A stretch of DNA of 64,000 bases from CAVOEB01 sp965249645 (GTDB lineage Bacteria > Pseudomonadota > Alphaproteobacteria > UBA828 > JAPUJA01). A program made the position numbers and the translations under genes. Shown here piece after piece: positions 15,895-24,660 of this stretch (positions within the stretch are counted from its first letter, which is position 1; each line of letters begins with the position of its first letter). The stretch spans positions 1 to 64,000 of the forward strand of contig CBDFML010000007.1 of the NCBI GenBank assembly GCA_965249645.1, in the 5' to 3' direction. The notes beneath the pieces are model-generated. The model made no database searches, was not told the origin of the DNA, and saw only the letters and a program-made list of their open reading frames with translations.

Positions 15895-17394
15895 ATGTAT
15901 CGGGTGGAGTTGTACGCGCGGGTCCGGCGGGCGTGTCGTGTCGAGGGGATGAGCACCCGCGAGGCCTCGCGGGTGTTCGGGCTGGACCGCAAGACGGTGC
16001 GCAAGATGCTGTCGTTCTCGGTGCCGCCGGGATATCGCCGGAGCGTGCCGCGGAGGCGTCCGAAGCTGGACGCATTCACGGGGATTATCGATCGGATCCT
16101 GGAGGACGATCGGACCAGCCACCACAAGCAACGGCACACGGCGAAGCGGATCTTCGACCGTCTCCGGGACGAGTACGGGTTCACCGGCGGCTACACCATC
16201 GTGAAGGACTATGTCCGTGAGCGGCGGCTTCGGTCGCGCGAGATGTTCGTGCCGCTCGTCCATTCCCCCGGCCACGCCGAGGCGGACTTCGGCGAGGCGA
16301 TGGCGGTGATCGGCGGTGTGGCGCGCAAGGTCCACTTCCTTGCCTTCGACCTTCCCCACAGTGATGGTTGCTTCGTGAAGGCCTATCCGGCGGAGACGAC
16401 CGAGGCGTTCTGCGATGGCCACAACGCGGCGGTTGCGTTCTTCGGCGGCGTCCCCCGCTCCATCCTGTACGACAACACCAAGCTGGCGGTTGCCCGCATC
16501 CTGGGCGATGGAAAGCGGCAGCGAACGCGCGTCTTCACGGAGCTGCAATCCCACTATCTGTTCGAGGACAGGTTCGGCCGGCCGGGCAAGGGCAACGACA
16601 AAGGCAAGGTCGAGGGACTGGTCGGCTTCATCCGGCGGAACTTCCTGGTCCCCGTCCCGCGGGCCGAGAGCATCGAGGCGCTGAACGATGATCTCGCGGG
16701 ACAGTGCCGCCGGCGCCAGGCGGCGCGGCTGCGGGGTCACAAGGAGACCATCGGCGAGCGCCTCGCGCGGGATCGCCAAGCTCTGCTACCGCTACCCCCG
16801 GCACCATACGATGCCTGCGACAAGCGTCCCGGGCGGGTGAGTTCGCTGTCGCTGTTGCGCTACCGCGGCAACGACTACTCCGTACCCGTGGCCTACGGCC
16901 ACCGCGAGGTACTGATCCGGGGCTATGTCGACGAGGTGATGATCAGCTGCGGGGCCGAGGTGATCGCCCGGCACCGCCGGTCCTATGACAGCGAGGACCT
17001 GATCTTCGACCCGCTGCATTATCTGCCATTGATCGAGCAGAAGATCGGCGCCCTCGACCAGGCCGCGCCGTTGGCGGGCTGGGACCTGCCCGAGGCCTTC
17101 ATCACTCTGCGACGCCTGCTCGAAGCCCGCATGGGCAAGGCGGGCAAGCGCGAGTACGTCCAGGTGTTGCGTCTGCTGGAGACCTTCCGGCCCGAGGAGG
17201 TCGAGGGTGCGGTCGGCGACGCCCTGCGGCTTGGCACGATCGGCTTCGATGCCGTCAAGCACCTGGTGCTGTGTCGGACCGAGCGACGGCCGCCTCGACT
17301 GGATCTCGACGTCTATCCGTACCTGCCGCGCGCCCGGGTCGCGATAACGTCTGCCAAATCGTACATGAGCCTGCTGTCGGGGCTCCGCGCATGA
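15895..17394 (+). CDS. istA: IS21 transposase IstA
   Basis: 499 residues. The N-terminal HTH (MSTREASRVFGLDRKTVRKML) binds the multiple end repeats. The rve-type catalytic core follows, with D in GHAEADFGEA, D in ILYDNTKLAV and E in KGKVEGLVGFIRR. Then come the Mu-transposase C-terminal-like beta-barrel and a C-terminal segment that contacts IstB. The ATG at 15895 follows GGCGGGGGG. Its stop overlaps istB (ATGA). The length is normal and the gene intact. Confidence 0.95.
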   Translation: MYRVELYARVRRACRVEGMSTREASRVFGLDRKTVRKMLSFSVPPGYRRSVPRRRPKLDAFTGIIDRILEDDRTSHHKQRHTAKRIFDRLRDEYGFTGGYTIVKDYVRERRLRSREMFVPLVHSPGHAEADFGEAMAVIGGVARKVHFLAFDLPHSDGCFVKAYPAETTEAFCDGHNAAVAFFGGVPRSILYDNTKLAVARILGDGKRQRTRVFTELQSHYLFEDRFGRPGKGNDKGKVEGLVGFIRRNFLVPVPRAESIEALNDDLAGQCRRRQAARLRGHKETIGERLARDRQALLPLPPAPYDACDKRPGRVSSLSLLRYRGNDYSVPVAYGHREVLIRGYVDEVMISCGAEVIARHRRSYDSEDLIFDPLHYLPLIEQKIGALDQAAPLAGWDLPEAFITLRRLLEARMGKAGKREYVQVLRLLETFRPEEVEGAVGDALRLGTIGFDAVKHLVLCRTERRPPRLDLDVYPYLPRARVAITSAKSYMSLLSGLRA

Positions 17395-18155
17395 CCGACA
17401 CGCCGCAGGTGCTGCTCGTCCACCACCTCAAGAGGCTGAAGCTGCCGACGTTCCTGAGGGAGTACGACAAGATCGCCCGGCAGTGTGCCTCGGAAGGCGT
17501 CGACCACGTTCGCTATCTTCTGCGTCTTGCCGAGCTCGAGCTGATCGACCGCGAGCGCCGCATGGTCGAGCGGCGCATCAAGGCGGCGCGCTTCCCCGTG
17601 ATCAAGAGCCTCGACAGCTTCGACTTCAAGGTCATCCCCTCGCTCAACAAGACGCTGGTCCTGGAGCTGGCCCGCTGCGCGTACATCGAGCGCCGCGAGA
17701 ACCTCATCGCGCTCGGCAACAGCGGCACCGGCAAGACCCACATCGCCCTCGGTCTCGGCCTGGCGGCCTGCCAGAAGGGCCTCTCGGTCGGCTTCATCAC
17801 CGCCGCCGCACTGGTCCACGAGCTCATCGAGGCCCGCGATGACAAGCAGCTGCTGAGGTTCCAGAAGAAGCTCGCCACCTACAAGCTTCTGATCGTCGAC
17901 GAACTCGGCTTCGTGCCGCTGTCCAAGACCGGCGCCGAGCTCCTGTTCGAGGTGTTCAGCCAGCGCTACGAGCGGGGCTCGACCCTGGTCACCACCAATC
18001 TGCCCTTCGACGAATGGACCGAGGTGTTCGGCTCCGAGCGCCTCACCGGCGCTCTCCTCGACCGCCTCACCCACCACGTCAACATCCTCGAGATGAATGG
18101 CGAGAGCTACAGGCTCAACCAGAGCCGCAGGCGTCAAACCCCGACGGCGAACTGA
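17391..18155 (+). CDS. istB: IS21 helper ATPase IstB
   Basis: 254 residues of the DnaC/IstB AAA+ family. The Walker A loop is GNSGTGKTH, Walker B is LLIVDELGFVPL, and sensor-type residues lie in STLVTTNLPFDEW. IstB assembles on target DNA and delivers it to IstA. The start is the ATG at 17391 overlapping the istA stop; the upstream in-frame codons belong to istA. Copy 2 differs by one visible residue (Asp to Ala in ELIDRERR). Confidence 0.95.
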   Translation: MTDTPQVLLVHHLKRLKLPTFLREYDKIARQCASEGVDHVRYLLRLAELELIDRERRMVERRIKAARFPVIKSLDSFDFKVIPSLNKTLVLELARCAYIERRENLIALGNSGTGKTHIALGLGLAACQKGLSVGFITAAALVHELIEARDDKQLLRFQKKLATYKLLIVDELGFVPLSKTGAELLFEVFSQRYERGSTLVTTNLPFDEWTEVFGSERLTGALLDRLTHHVNILEMNGESYRLNQSRRRQTPTAN

Positions 18156-18346
18156 ACCGACCACCCAGCCCACGCTTGACCCCGTGGGCCCACAGGTCCC
18201 TCCCGCGCGCGCCGCCGCGTCGGCCTGTTGAGGGCACGCCGCGTCGCACGCGGGGCCCTCCCATGGACTACGGGGACAAGCCCGCAGCCGCCAAGTGGTC
18301 CCTTCTTACACCGCCACGGTGGTCCCTTTTTGCTCCGCCATTGACA

Positions 18347-18979
18347 GAAACGGTTGTCCGCGTCGGACAGCCGTTCGGTCATGTGCTCGACCGATTTGTA
18401 AAGCCGCTTCCAGCACTCGTCGGTCGCATCGTGCAGGATGTTGCGGGTTCGGCTCTCGATGTCGGCCTGGATGCGCTGGACCTCGGAGGCGTTCAGGTTG
18501 ACCCGGAAGTCGTCCGAATCCGACAGCGGACTGACGATGGTCTCGAACGCGAACCGCGAGCGGATGTCGTAGACATCGGGATAGTCGTCAGCGTCGAACA
18601 TGCCATTGAGCGCCGCCTTGGCATCGCTCACATACTGGACGTAGTTGCGCTCGAACGCGTCCGCCGCCGCGTCGAACGCGGTCTTGAAGCCGCGCTGCTC
18701 GTTCATGTAGTCGAAATACGCCGCCGCCGGCAGGATGCGGGCGCCCCAATCCTCCCACGACAGCGTGTGGTCGTAATGGTGGGTGCGGGCGAGGTTCGTG
18801 ACCCGGTTCACGTCAGCCAGGGCGGCTCTGGCGACCAGGCTCTTGTTCCAGCGGCCGGCGTCGGTTTGCGCGTTGTGGTGATCGAGAACTTCCCGGGTCA
18901 CCTTCTTGTCGAACTTGCGGCCCGACCAGACGTTGACCGCCTGGCGCACCAACATGGCTTTCTCGGTCAGGGCGTTCAT
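18347..18979 (-). pseudogene. unknown phage protein, 3' end cut by IS21
   Basis: About 210 residues remain from ATG 18979, mostly helical and Asp/Ala-rich, with no catalytic motif I recognise. The reading then runs into IS21. It overlaps by four bases the end of the MoxR-type ATPase gene upstream, so the two were made together. In phages and mobile elements MoxR ATPases often pair with a substrate or von-Willebrand-type partner. Such a partner role is only an inference from position. Confidence 0.6.
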
Positions 18980-19986
18980 GACATGACCTCATGATGCTCG
19001 GACACCCACTCGATGTAGGCGCGGGTGTTGGCCACGGCGGGATCGCGATCGAGCGCGTCCTTGACCAGCAGGACGCTGAACTCGTCGGGCAACCGGTTTG
19101 CGTAAGTCACGACCCGGTCCATGTTGTTCTCGGTCGCCTTGCGCGCGAGCGCGGTCGAGATCGCGTAGAGCGTCGCCGCTTCCTCGGGGATGTCTCCCTT
19201 CTCCGGGTTCATCAGGATCATGTCCGGGCTCTGGATGGAGCGGGCGATCTTGAGGAAGCCCATGAACTCGGCCGCCGCGCCCTCGCCGACGGCGCCGGCG
19301 ATTAGCGGATACTCGATGCCGTTGGTGACGGTGCCGGAGCCGACGATGTTGCTCACGAACGCCCACGATCGGGGCGTTGGGAACGCCTTCTCCGAACGCT
19401 TCGGGTCGAAGTCGTGCAGCAGCTCGTCACGGAAGCGCAGAAAGGCGATCACTTCGGTGGCGATACCGTGCGTCGTCGCCCATTTGGTCCAATCGTCGAG
19501 GTCGACGCCGAAGTCGAGATGGACGAACCGGTTGGTGAGCGGAGAGGGCATGCGGTGGACGACGCCGCGGTCGCTCTCGCGGTTGCCGGCCGCGACGATG
19601 GTCCAGCCCTCGGGCAACTCGTATTCGCCGAGCTTGCGGTCGAGGATCAGCTGATAGCACGCGGCCTGGGTCAGCTGCGGCGCCGCCGTCAGCTCGTCCA
19701 GGAACAGGATGCCCTTGCCCTCGCGGGGCAAGAACTCGGGCACCGCCCAATGGGCGCGCCCGTCGCCGTTGATGTGTGGCAGGCCGCGCAGGTCGACCGG
19801 ATCGAGCAGGATGGCTCGAACGTCGCGCAGCTCGAGGTTGCCATCGTCCGCGACCTGTTTGACGATGGCCGACTTGCCGACGCCGGGCGGGCCCCAGATC
19901 ATGATCGGCTGCTTGATGCCGACCAGGACGTCCAGGGCTTCGGACACCTGGGATGGTTTGAGGGTGTAGTTTGATGCTATGGTCAC
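18976..19986 (-). CDS. MoxR-type AAA+ ATPase (phage early gene)
   Basis: 336 residues. Walker A is GPPGVGKS (residues about 32-39), Walker B GILFLDELTAA, and the sensor/arginine region is around NRESDRGVVHRMPSPLTNRF. MoxR ATPases remodel or activate partner proteins, often metal-binding ones. I chose GTG 19986 because AAGGAG lies six bases upstream; an in-frame ATG at 20076 would put the coding start before the leader hairpin and lacks a ribosome site. It is divergent from the gene at 20148, and the shared region 19987-20147 must hold promoters for both. Confidence 0.82.
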   Translation of the reverse strand: MTIASNYTLKPSQVSEALDVLVGIKQPIMIWGPPGVGKSAIVKQVADDGNLELRDVRAILLDPVDLRGLPHINGDGRAHWAVPEFLPREGKGILFLDELTAAPQLTQAACYQLILDRKLGEYELPEGWTIVAAGNRESDRGVVHRMPSPLTNRFVHLDFGVDLDDWTKWATTHGIATEVIAFLRFRDELLHDFDPKRSEKAFPTPRSWAFVSNIVGSGTVTNGIEYPLIAGAVGEGAAAEFMGFLKIARSIQSPDMILMNPEKGDIPEEAATLYAISTALARKATENNMDRVVTYANRLPDEFSVLLVKDALDRDPAVANTRAYIEWVSEHHEVMS

Positions 19987-20015
19987 TTTGCTTCTCCTTA
20001 TTGGGGGTTGCATCG

Positions 20016-20052
20016 CCCCCGGCACCTCGGTTTCCCTCTTCGGTGTCGGGGG
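20016..20052 (-). promoter_or_regulatory. GC-rich hairpin in the MoxR-gene leader
   Basis: CCCCCGGCACC (20016-20026) pairs with GGTGTCGGGGG (20042-20052) with one mismatch around a 15-base loop. It sits in the 5' leader of the leftward ATPase gene. It could attenuate transcription or shield RNA. Read rightward it is followed by TTTCTTTT and could terminate antisense transcripts. Confidence 0.45.
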
Positions 20053-20147
20053 TTTCTTTTGGGGTCTTTTCGACAAGGTTTATTCTATAGAAATACTTCC
20101 CGGTTGCAAGTAAAAAGACAATAGAAACAACGACTTACGAGGTTTTC

Positions 20148-21458
20148 ATGTTCACGGGAGCTGTTCCGCGCGCCGTCGTCGAGCAGATCCTGAGCACCGT
20201 CGATTTCGGCGCCTGGGGCGACGTCTATGTGTGCTGCTCCGGGTCGTTCCGGGTCGACCGGGCGATCAAGGAACGCCATCCGAACGCCCGCATACACTCC
20301 AACGATGTCTCGCTGCTGAGCTGCGGTCTGGGCGCGTTGGCCAAGGGCCGGACGTTCCCGCTCACGTTTCGCGGACGGCTGGATTTTGTTGAAGGCGAAG
20401 TAAGCTCGTTCGCGGAACGCGTCGCCGCGGTCCTGGTCGCATTGGAGATGGCGCAATACAAGGGCGACAACGCCCACGCGGTCGCCCACTTCCGGCACTA
20501 TCGGCAGAACTTCGAACGGTATCTCGCGGGCGCGGCGGAGAAACTCACGAAGTTTCTCGACGGCCTGGATGTCGAGAGCTTCACGGCCGGCGATTTTCGG
20601 GATCAGGTCAAGCGGGCGGTGGAGACGGGCGGCGGCATCGCGGCTTTCCCACCCACCTACAAGGAGGGCTATGAGCGGCTCTATCGCTTCGTCGACGACA
20701 ATGTGGACTGGCCGCTGCCGGCATACCGCGTCTGGGATCCTAACGATCTGGAAGGCTGGATCGCGGAGATCGAGGATCTCGGCGTCCGTTACTGCGTGAT
20801 CGCGGACAAGGTGCTGCCTGGGCGCGCGCCCGCGACGGTCTATCGGAACATGACCAACAAGCCGGTCTACACCTACACCGGCAACGCGGCCTCATCCGTG
20901 CGCCGGCACGGACACCGGTCCGAGCCGTTTCGCTACACGCCCGTCGATGTCCAGGCGCTGGGGGCGAAGGCCGAAGTCAAGATCGTCCCGGCGACGGCAC
21001 AGCACATGAACTTTCTCAAGGACCGCTACCTGGCCAAGGGCATCGTCCACATCGCGGGCATGATGAACTACCTGGTCTATCTCGACGGCCGCCTCGCCGG
21101 CGGCTTCATCTTCACCCGCGACAAGGGCGGGGGGCCCGACCGGGTCTACATGCTCTCGGACTTCGCCATCGCGCGCGGCCGCAAGCTCTCGAAGCTGATC
21201 GCCATGCTGGCCACCTGCCGGGCGGCGATCCGTGAGATCGAGCGCAAGCTGATCGTTCGCGTCGAGGGCATCTACACGACGGCCTTCACGAACCATGCGG
21301 TGTCGATGAAGTACCGCGGCATCTTCGATCTCGTGGGGCGTAAGCCGGGAGCGATCAACTATGTCTCAGCCGTCAGAGAGCAAAAGCCGGAAGACATCTA
21401 CCGCGAGTGGTTCCGGCGCTACGCTCGCGACGCGAAGCCGGCGCGTCAAGCTGCGTGA
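20148..21458 (+). CDS. predicted antirestriction/DNA-modification protein (adenine-methyltransferase-like plus GNAT-like region)
   Basis: 436 residues. The N-terminal part (VYVCCSGSFRVDRAI about residue 27, HSNDVSLLSCGLGAL about residue 51) matches a mobile-element family usually labelled putative antirestriction adenine methyltransferase. The C-terminal ~150 residues (from KIVPATAQHMNFLKDRYL) have the strand-helix pattern of a GNAT fold, ending around YTTAFTNHAVSMKYRG. Phage Mu Mom, which hypermodifies adenine, is GNAT-like, so a base-modifying role is possible. It stands first in the rightward operon, overlapping the ParB-like gene. The family name rests on recognition of N-terminal motifs; the reaction is inferred. 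Confidence 0.6.
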   Translation: MFTGAVPRAVVEQILSTVDFGAWGDVYVCCSGSFRVDRAIKERHPNARIHSNDVSLLSCGLGALAKGRTFPLTFRGRLDFVEGEVSSFAERVAAVLVALEMAQYKGDNAHAVAHFRHYRQNFERYLAGAAEKLTKFLDGLDVESFTAGDFRDQVKRAVETGGGIAAFPPTYKEGYERLYRFVDDNVDWPLPAYRVWDPNDLEGWIAEIEDLGVRYCVIADKVLPGRAPATVYRNMTNKPVYTYTGNAASSVRRHGHRSEPFRYTPVDVQALGAKAEVKIVPATAQHMNFLKDRYLAKGIVHIAGMMNYLVYLDGRLAGGFIFTRDKGGGPDRVYMLSDFAIARGRKLSKLIAMLATCRAAIREIERKLIVRVEGIYTTAFTNHAVSMKYRGIFDLVGRKPGAINYVSAVREQKPEDIYREWFRRYARDAKPARQAA

Positions 21459-21880
21459 GCTGGCACTGCTGGAGAAGAACGCGCGCTACATGACCGACGC
21501 CATGTTCTCGCAGCTGGTCGAGAACATACGCCGCGATGGCTGTCTCACCAGCGTGCCGCTGGTCTACGACGACGACGGCAAGCTCGAGGTCTTGTCCGGC
21601 AATCACCGGGTCATGGCGGCGATCAAGGCCGGTCTCGAGGAGGCCGAGGTGATGGAGATCACGACGCCGCTGGGCCGCGAGCAGCGGGTCGCGATCCAGC
21701 TCTCGCACAATGCCATCGCCGGCGCCGACGATCCGAGCATCCTGGCCGAGCTGTGGGCCGATCTCGACTTTGCCTACAAGGAGTACTCGGGCCTCACCGA
21801 GGAAGACCTCGCTGGGATCACCGAGATCGACACGACCGCCATCTCGGTCGAGGCGCCGAAGTACGAAGAGCTTAACCTAG

Positions 21881-23480
21881 CCGCAATTATTCATGACGCC
21901 CGGTGGATTTGCCCGAGGCGCGCGTTATTGGCCGGGTTGACGTCGGGTTTTCGCGTCGGGTTTTCGGGACGGGGTTGTGGGTTGATGGTCGGGGTTCATC
22001 GGTCGGCATATGCCGCCTCGCTCATGGGCCTCGAGCGGCGATGCAGCCGGCCATCGCGACGAGGGCTGGCCGATATGGATAGAATGACGGCAGGGCGATC
22101 CTGACTCGGGATTTGAGCTCCTCGATGCGCACGGCGATCTTGAGGAAGGCGCGGCGGATGGTTTCGAACGTCGCCTTGCGCCAGAGGGATTTCCGGGGCG
22201 CGGCTTGGCGCAGCCGGTGCAGCAGCCAATAGGCGCCGCTGTGCAGGAACAGCCGGAACTGGTTGGCTTCCCAGCGGTGGCACGACGTGCGGTCGGACTT
22301 GGTGTAGAGCTTCATCTCCTTGATCATGTTTTCCATCCGGCCGCGGGCGCAGTAGACCTTCTCATAGAGCAGCTTGGAGCGGCCGCTCAGGTTGGTGACG
22401 ATGAAGCGTATGTCGGACCCTTTCGCCGTGGCCTCGACGCGGGCGATGACGGTGCGCATCCGCGACCAGCTTTTGGCCTGGTAGCCGGTGCGGAAGAAGC
22501 GGCGCACCCGGTCCTTGCGTGAGCGCGCGCGGCGCACGGCCGCGTCCTCGCACCAGGGCTGGCCGATCTCGCTCAGCCGGGCGTTGCCGGGCAGCCCGAA
22601 GATGTAGCCGCAACCCTGGCTTTCCAGCAGTTCCATGACCTCCGGCGTGCCGTAATGGCCATCGCCCCGCACGGTAATCTCGACCCGGGGCCAGTTGCGC
22701 CGGATGCGGCGGATGACGTGTTTCAGTATCTTGGCCGCCTCTTCTCCGGAGGGCCGCTTGCCGGGGCGCAAGAGCGAGAGCACCGGCTTGCCCGTGGCGG
22801 CCTCGAAGATGTGGATGGGCTGGAAGCAGTACGCGTCGTAATGGGCGTTGAACAGCGCCAGCTGCTGGCCGCCGTGGACGGTATCGGCGGTATCGTCGAT
22901 GTCGAGGGTGATGCGGGCGGGAACACGCTCGAAGCTTGCGAGGAACAGATCGATCATCGACAGCCCCATGCGCGCCAGCGCGCGCCACGACGGCGCGTTC
23001 TCGAGGCGCGACAGGGTCGGCTGGCTCATCAGATCGCGACCGCTCTCGGGCAGGCGCCCACAGGCCAGCTTGAACGCCGGATCGACGCGCAAGACGTCGA
23101 GGTCGTCGCAATCCTCGTAGCCACAGGCGATGGCGAACAGCCGGGCCCGGATCATGTCGGCGTAGGAGTGGGTCGTGCTCGAAGGGTCGCGCTCGTCGGC
23201 CACACAGGAGGCCAGCAAGTCGGCAATCCCGAGCCGTCTCTCGATCCCGGGAAACAGCAATACGCCGCCGTCCGACGACAGCCGCCCGCCGTCGAACCGG
23301 GCACACAATTCCTTGCCCGCCACGGGTGACAAGCCGGGGAGATAGGGGATAGTCTCGTTCATGGTGAGCTGGGTTCTCCGGTTGCCGCGTGATCTGGCTT
23401 CAACACCAAAATCATACGGAATCTCAACAGGTTAATCCACGCTCACCAACCATCTCACAGCGCGCCGTGAATAATCCGGG
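21881..23480 (-). mobile_element. IS1380-family element, copy 1 (1600 bp)
   Basis: Ends CCGCAATTATTCA (left) and CCCGGATTATTCA (right, reverse complement) bracket one transposase gene. The 4-bp target duplication CTAG occurs at 21877-21880 and 23481-23484. The same 1600-bp element lies at 34937-36536 in the opposite orientation. Removal restores the ParB-like gene in frame, which proves the boundaries. Confidence 0.96.
22022..23362 (-). CDS. IS1380-family transposase
   Basis: 446 residues of the DDE_Tnp_1 (IS1380) type. Catalytic aspartates lie in TLDIDDTADTVHGG and VRGDGHYGTPEVM, and the C-terminal glutamate region is CARGRMENMIKEMK. Full length with no stops. It differs from copy 2 by one visible residue (Arg versus Cys near residue 411), from a single base change. 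Confidence 0.95.
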   Translation of the reverse strand: MNETIPYLPGLSPVAGKELCARFDGGRLSSDGGVLLFPGIERRLGIADLLASCVADERDPSSTTHSYADMIRARLFAIACGYEDCDDLDVLRVDPAFKLACGRLPESGRDLMSQPTLSRLENAPSWRALARMGLSMIDLFLASFERVPARITLDIDDTADTVHGGQQLALFNAHYDAYCFQPIHIFEAATGKPVLSLLRPGKRPSGEEAAKILKHVIRRIRRNWPRVEITVRGDGHYGTPEVMELLESQGCGYIFGLPGNARLSEIGQPWCEDAAVRRARSRKDRVRRFFRTGYQAKSWSRMRTVIARVEATAKGSDIRFIVTNLSGRSKLLYEKVYCARGRMENMIKEMKLYTKSDRTSCHRWEANQFRLFLHSGAYWLLHRLRQAAPRKSLWRKATFETIRRAFLKIAVRIEELKSRVRIALPSFYPYRPALVAMAGCIAARGP

Positions 23481-23707
23481 CTAGTCTTCCTGCCCGAAGA
23501 GAAGGCAGCGTTCGTCGAGTTGCTCGAGCGCATGCAGAAAGCCAAGAGCGAAGCGCGCTGGATCATCGCCCACTATGACGATTTTGCCCCCCTCTTCGAT
23601 GCCGTCATCGCGGTCAAGCAGAAGCTCGACATCCACAACGGCGCCGTCGCGCTCCGCGTGATGGCCGACCTGGCGATGGAACGGTTGGCTTCTGAGGCTG
23701 TCCGAAA

Positions 23708-24361
23708 CTAGAGGACTTTCTCTCTTGCCTTTTTTGCGAACTCTAAGAATTTCCTGTTCTGGTCTTCAAGATTGGTTTTGATACGATCTGCGTCGATTTT
23801 GGATATATTATTCAGGCTCTCTTGTACCTGCGGATTATTCCAGTTCAGATTCGGATTTCCGATGATTGCGCAAAACGCTTGGAGTTGGCCGTGTGACCAA
23901 GCGAGCATCTCCCAAGCATTGAGGCATTCTGAGTAATCTTGCAGCCCCAGCACCTGTCCCTTTACAGCTAATGACTGCATTTTCGCAAACACTGGCGTTA
24001 CACGTGCGAGATCCGCGGCAAATCTGTCGCTTGTGCCCTGACCGTCCTTGTTGATGAACGCAATCATTTCGGCGTTTTCGTATTGTTCGAATCCGGAGGC
24101 AGCCCCTTTGTGCGCTTCTATACATATCTTCGCAACGACCAAGTGCTGAATCGGCGCTGCCATCAATTGGATGAATTCGTGAACCGTATCTGTGAGATCA
24201 TCAATAAACGAAAGCTGCTTCTCCGCGCGCAGTTGCTTTTTCCAGGTACGTAAGGCCGACCTGGCAACGAAGGCAATCCAGAACGTTACAATGAGCTGCA
24301 AAAGCGAGATTATCTGCGCCCAGTGAGCTCCGATCCAGCTTAAAACATTGCTCAACAGCAT
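23708..24361 (-). CDS. membrane-anchored protein of unknown function (prophage moron candidate)
   Basis: 217 residues. One N-terminal membrane helix (about residues 15-35, IISLLQLIVTFWIAFVARSAL) is followed by a mostly helical cytoplasmic domain with no known motif. Base composition is clearly AT-richer than the surrounding phage genes. It lies on the opposite strand to the late operon, between the ParB and terminase genes, the usual place for lysogenic-conversion genes. AGGAGAG precedes the ATG. A superinfection-exclusion or defence role is a guess from topology and place only. Confidence 0.65.
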   Translation of the reverse strand: MLLSNVLSWIGAHWAQIISLLQLIVTFWIAFVARSALRTWKKQLRAEKQLSFIDDLTDTVHEFIQLMAAPIQHLVVAKICIEAHKGAASGFEQYENAEMIAFINKDGQGTSDRFAADLARVTPVFAKMQSLAVKGQVLGLQDYSECLNAWEMLAWSHGQLQAFCAIIGNPNLNWNNPQVQESLNNISKIDADRIKTNLEDQNRKFLEFAKKAREKVL

Positions 24362-24500
24362 TCTCTCCTAACAATGGGGAGTGGGCTCCGTCATGCGCTC
24401 CACTGAGATGGATACCCTCAAAAAAGGGGTCCTTACCAGGCCCGAAAGGTAAAGGGGTGGGCTGAGTGTGACGCATTTCTAGCGTTGGGGCACGATTTTG

Positions 24501-24644
24501 GGTGCGCAGTGCGCACTTGGGTGTGCACCCGTAACGCCGGCAAGTCCAGCAAAACCGCGGTCTTCAGCCCACAGGCGGGTGCGCACCTGTAACGCGGAAT
24601 TTGGGGTGCGCACCTTGAACAGGGTGCGCACTCAGGTGCGCACC
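24501..24644. repeat. cluster of GGTGCGCACC palindromes upstream of terS
   Basis: The perfect palindrome GGTGCGCACC or a close variant occurs at 24501-24516 (two abutting half variants), 24519-24528 (GGTGTGCACC), 24579-24588, 24605-24614, 24622-24631 and 24635-24644. Two copies extend into a shared GCACC(C/T)GTAACGC tail. The cluster ends 17 bases before the small terminase gene. The layout suggests either a packaging (cos/pac) site bound by the small terminase or an operator array for the late promoter. Confidence 0.75.
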
Positions 24645-24660
24645 GTGAGGACGATCCGAC

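Larger units (their letters stand above)
15778..18346 (+). mobile_element. IS21-family element, copy 1 (2569 bp)
   Basis: It contains istA and istB with a four-base overlap. The ends read TGAGAACGGCGGCGCAA at 15778 and TGTCAATGGCGGAGCAA as reverse complement at 18346, plus inner GGGACC repeats (for example AAAATGGGACC and AAAAAGGGACC) typical of IS21 termini. Copy 2 at 46924-49492 has exactly the same length in the opposite orientation. Flanks show no target duplication, and the left and right flanks belong to different truncated phage genes, so a deletion occurred at this copy. Confidence 0.92.
21361..23711 (+). pseudogene. ParB-like nuclease-domain protein, split by IS1380
   Basis: The first part (21361-21880) has the ParB N-terminal domain: LALLEKNARYMTDAMFSQLV, LEVLSGNHRVMAAIKAG and a C-terminal acidic region. 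Excising 21881-23480 plus one CTAG copy rejoins the frame as LNL-VFLPEEKAAFVELLERM. It then runs through 23711 (ERLASEAVRN), an intact gene of about 250 codons before insertion. The ATG at 21361 overlaps the previous gene by 98 bases but has GGGAG upstream and no better alternative. Such ParB proteins accompany phage methyltransferases and terminases. Confidence 0.85.

Noticed and set aside
24501..24644. CRISPR array
   Set aside because: The repeats are only 10 bases, palindromic and irregularly spaced, with no cas genes nearby.
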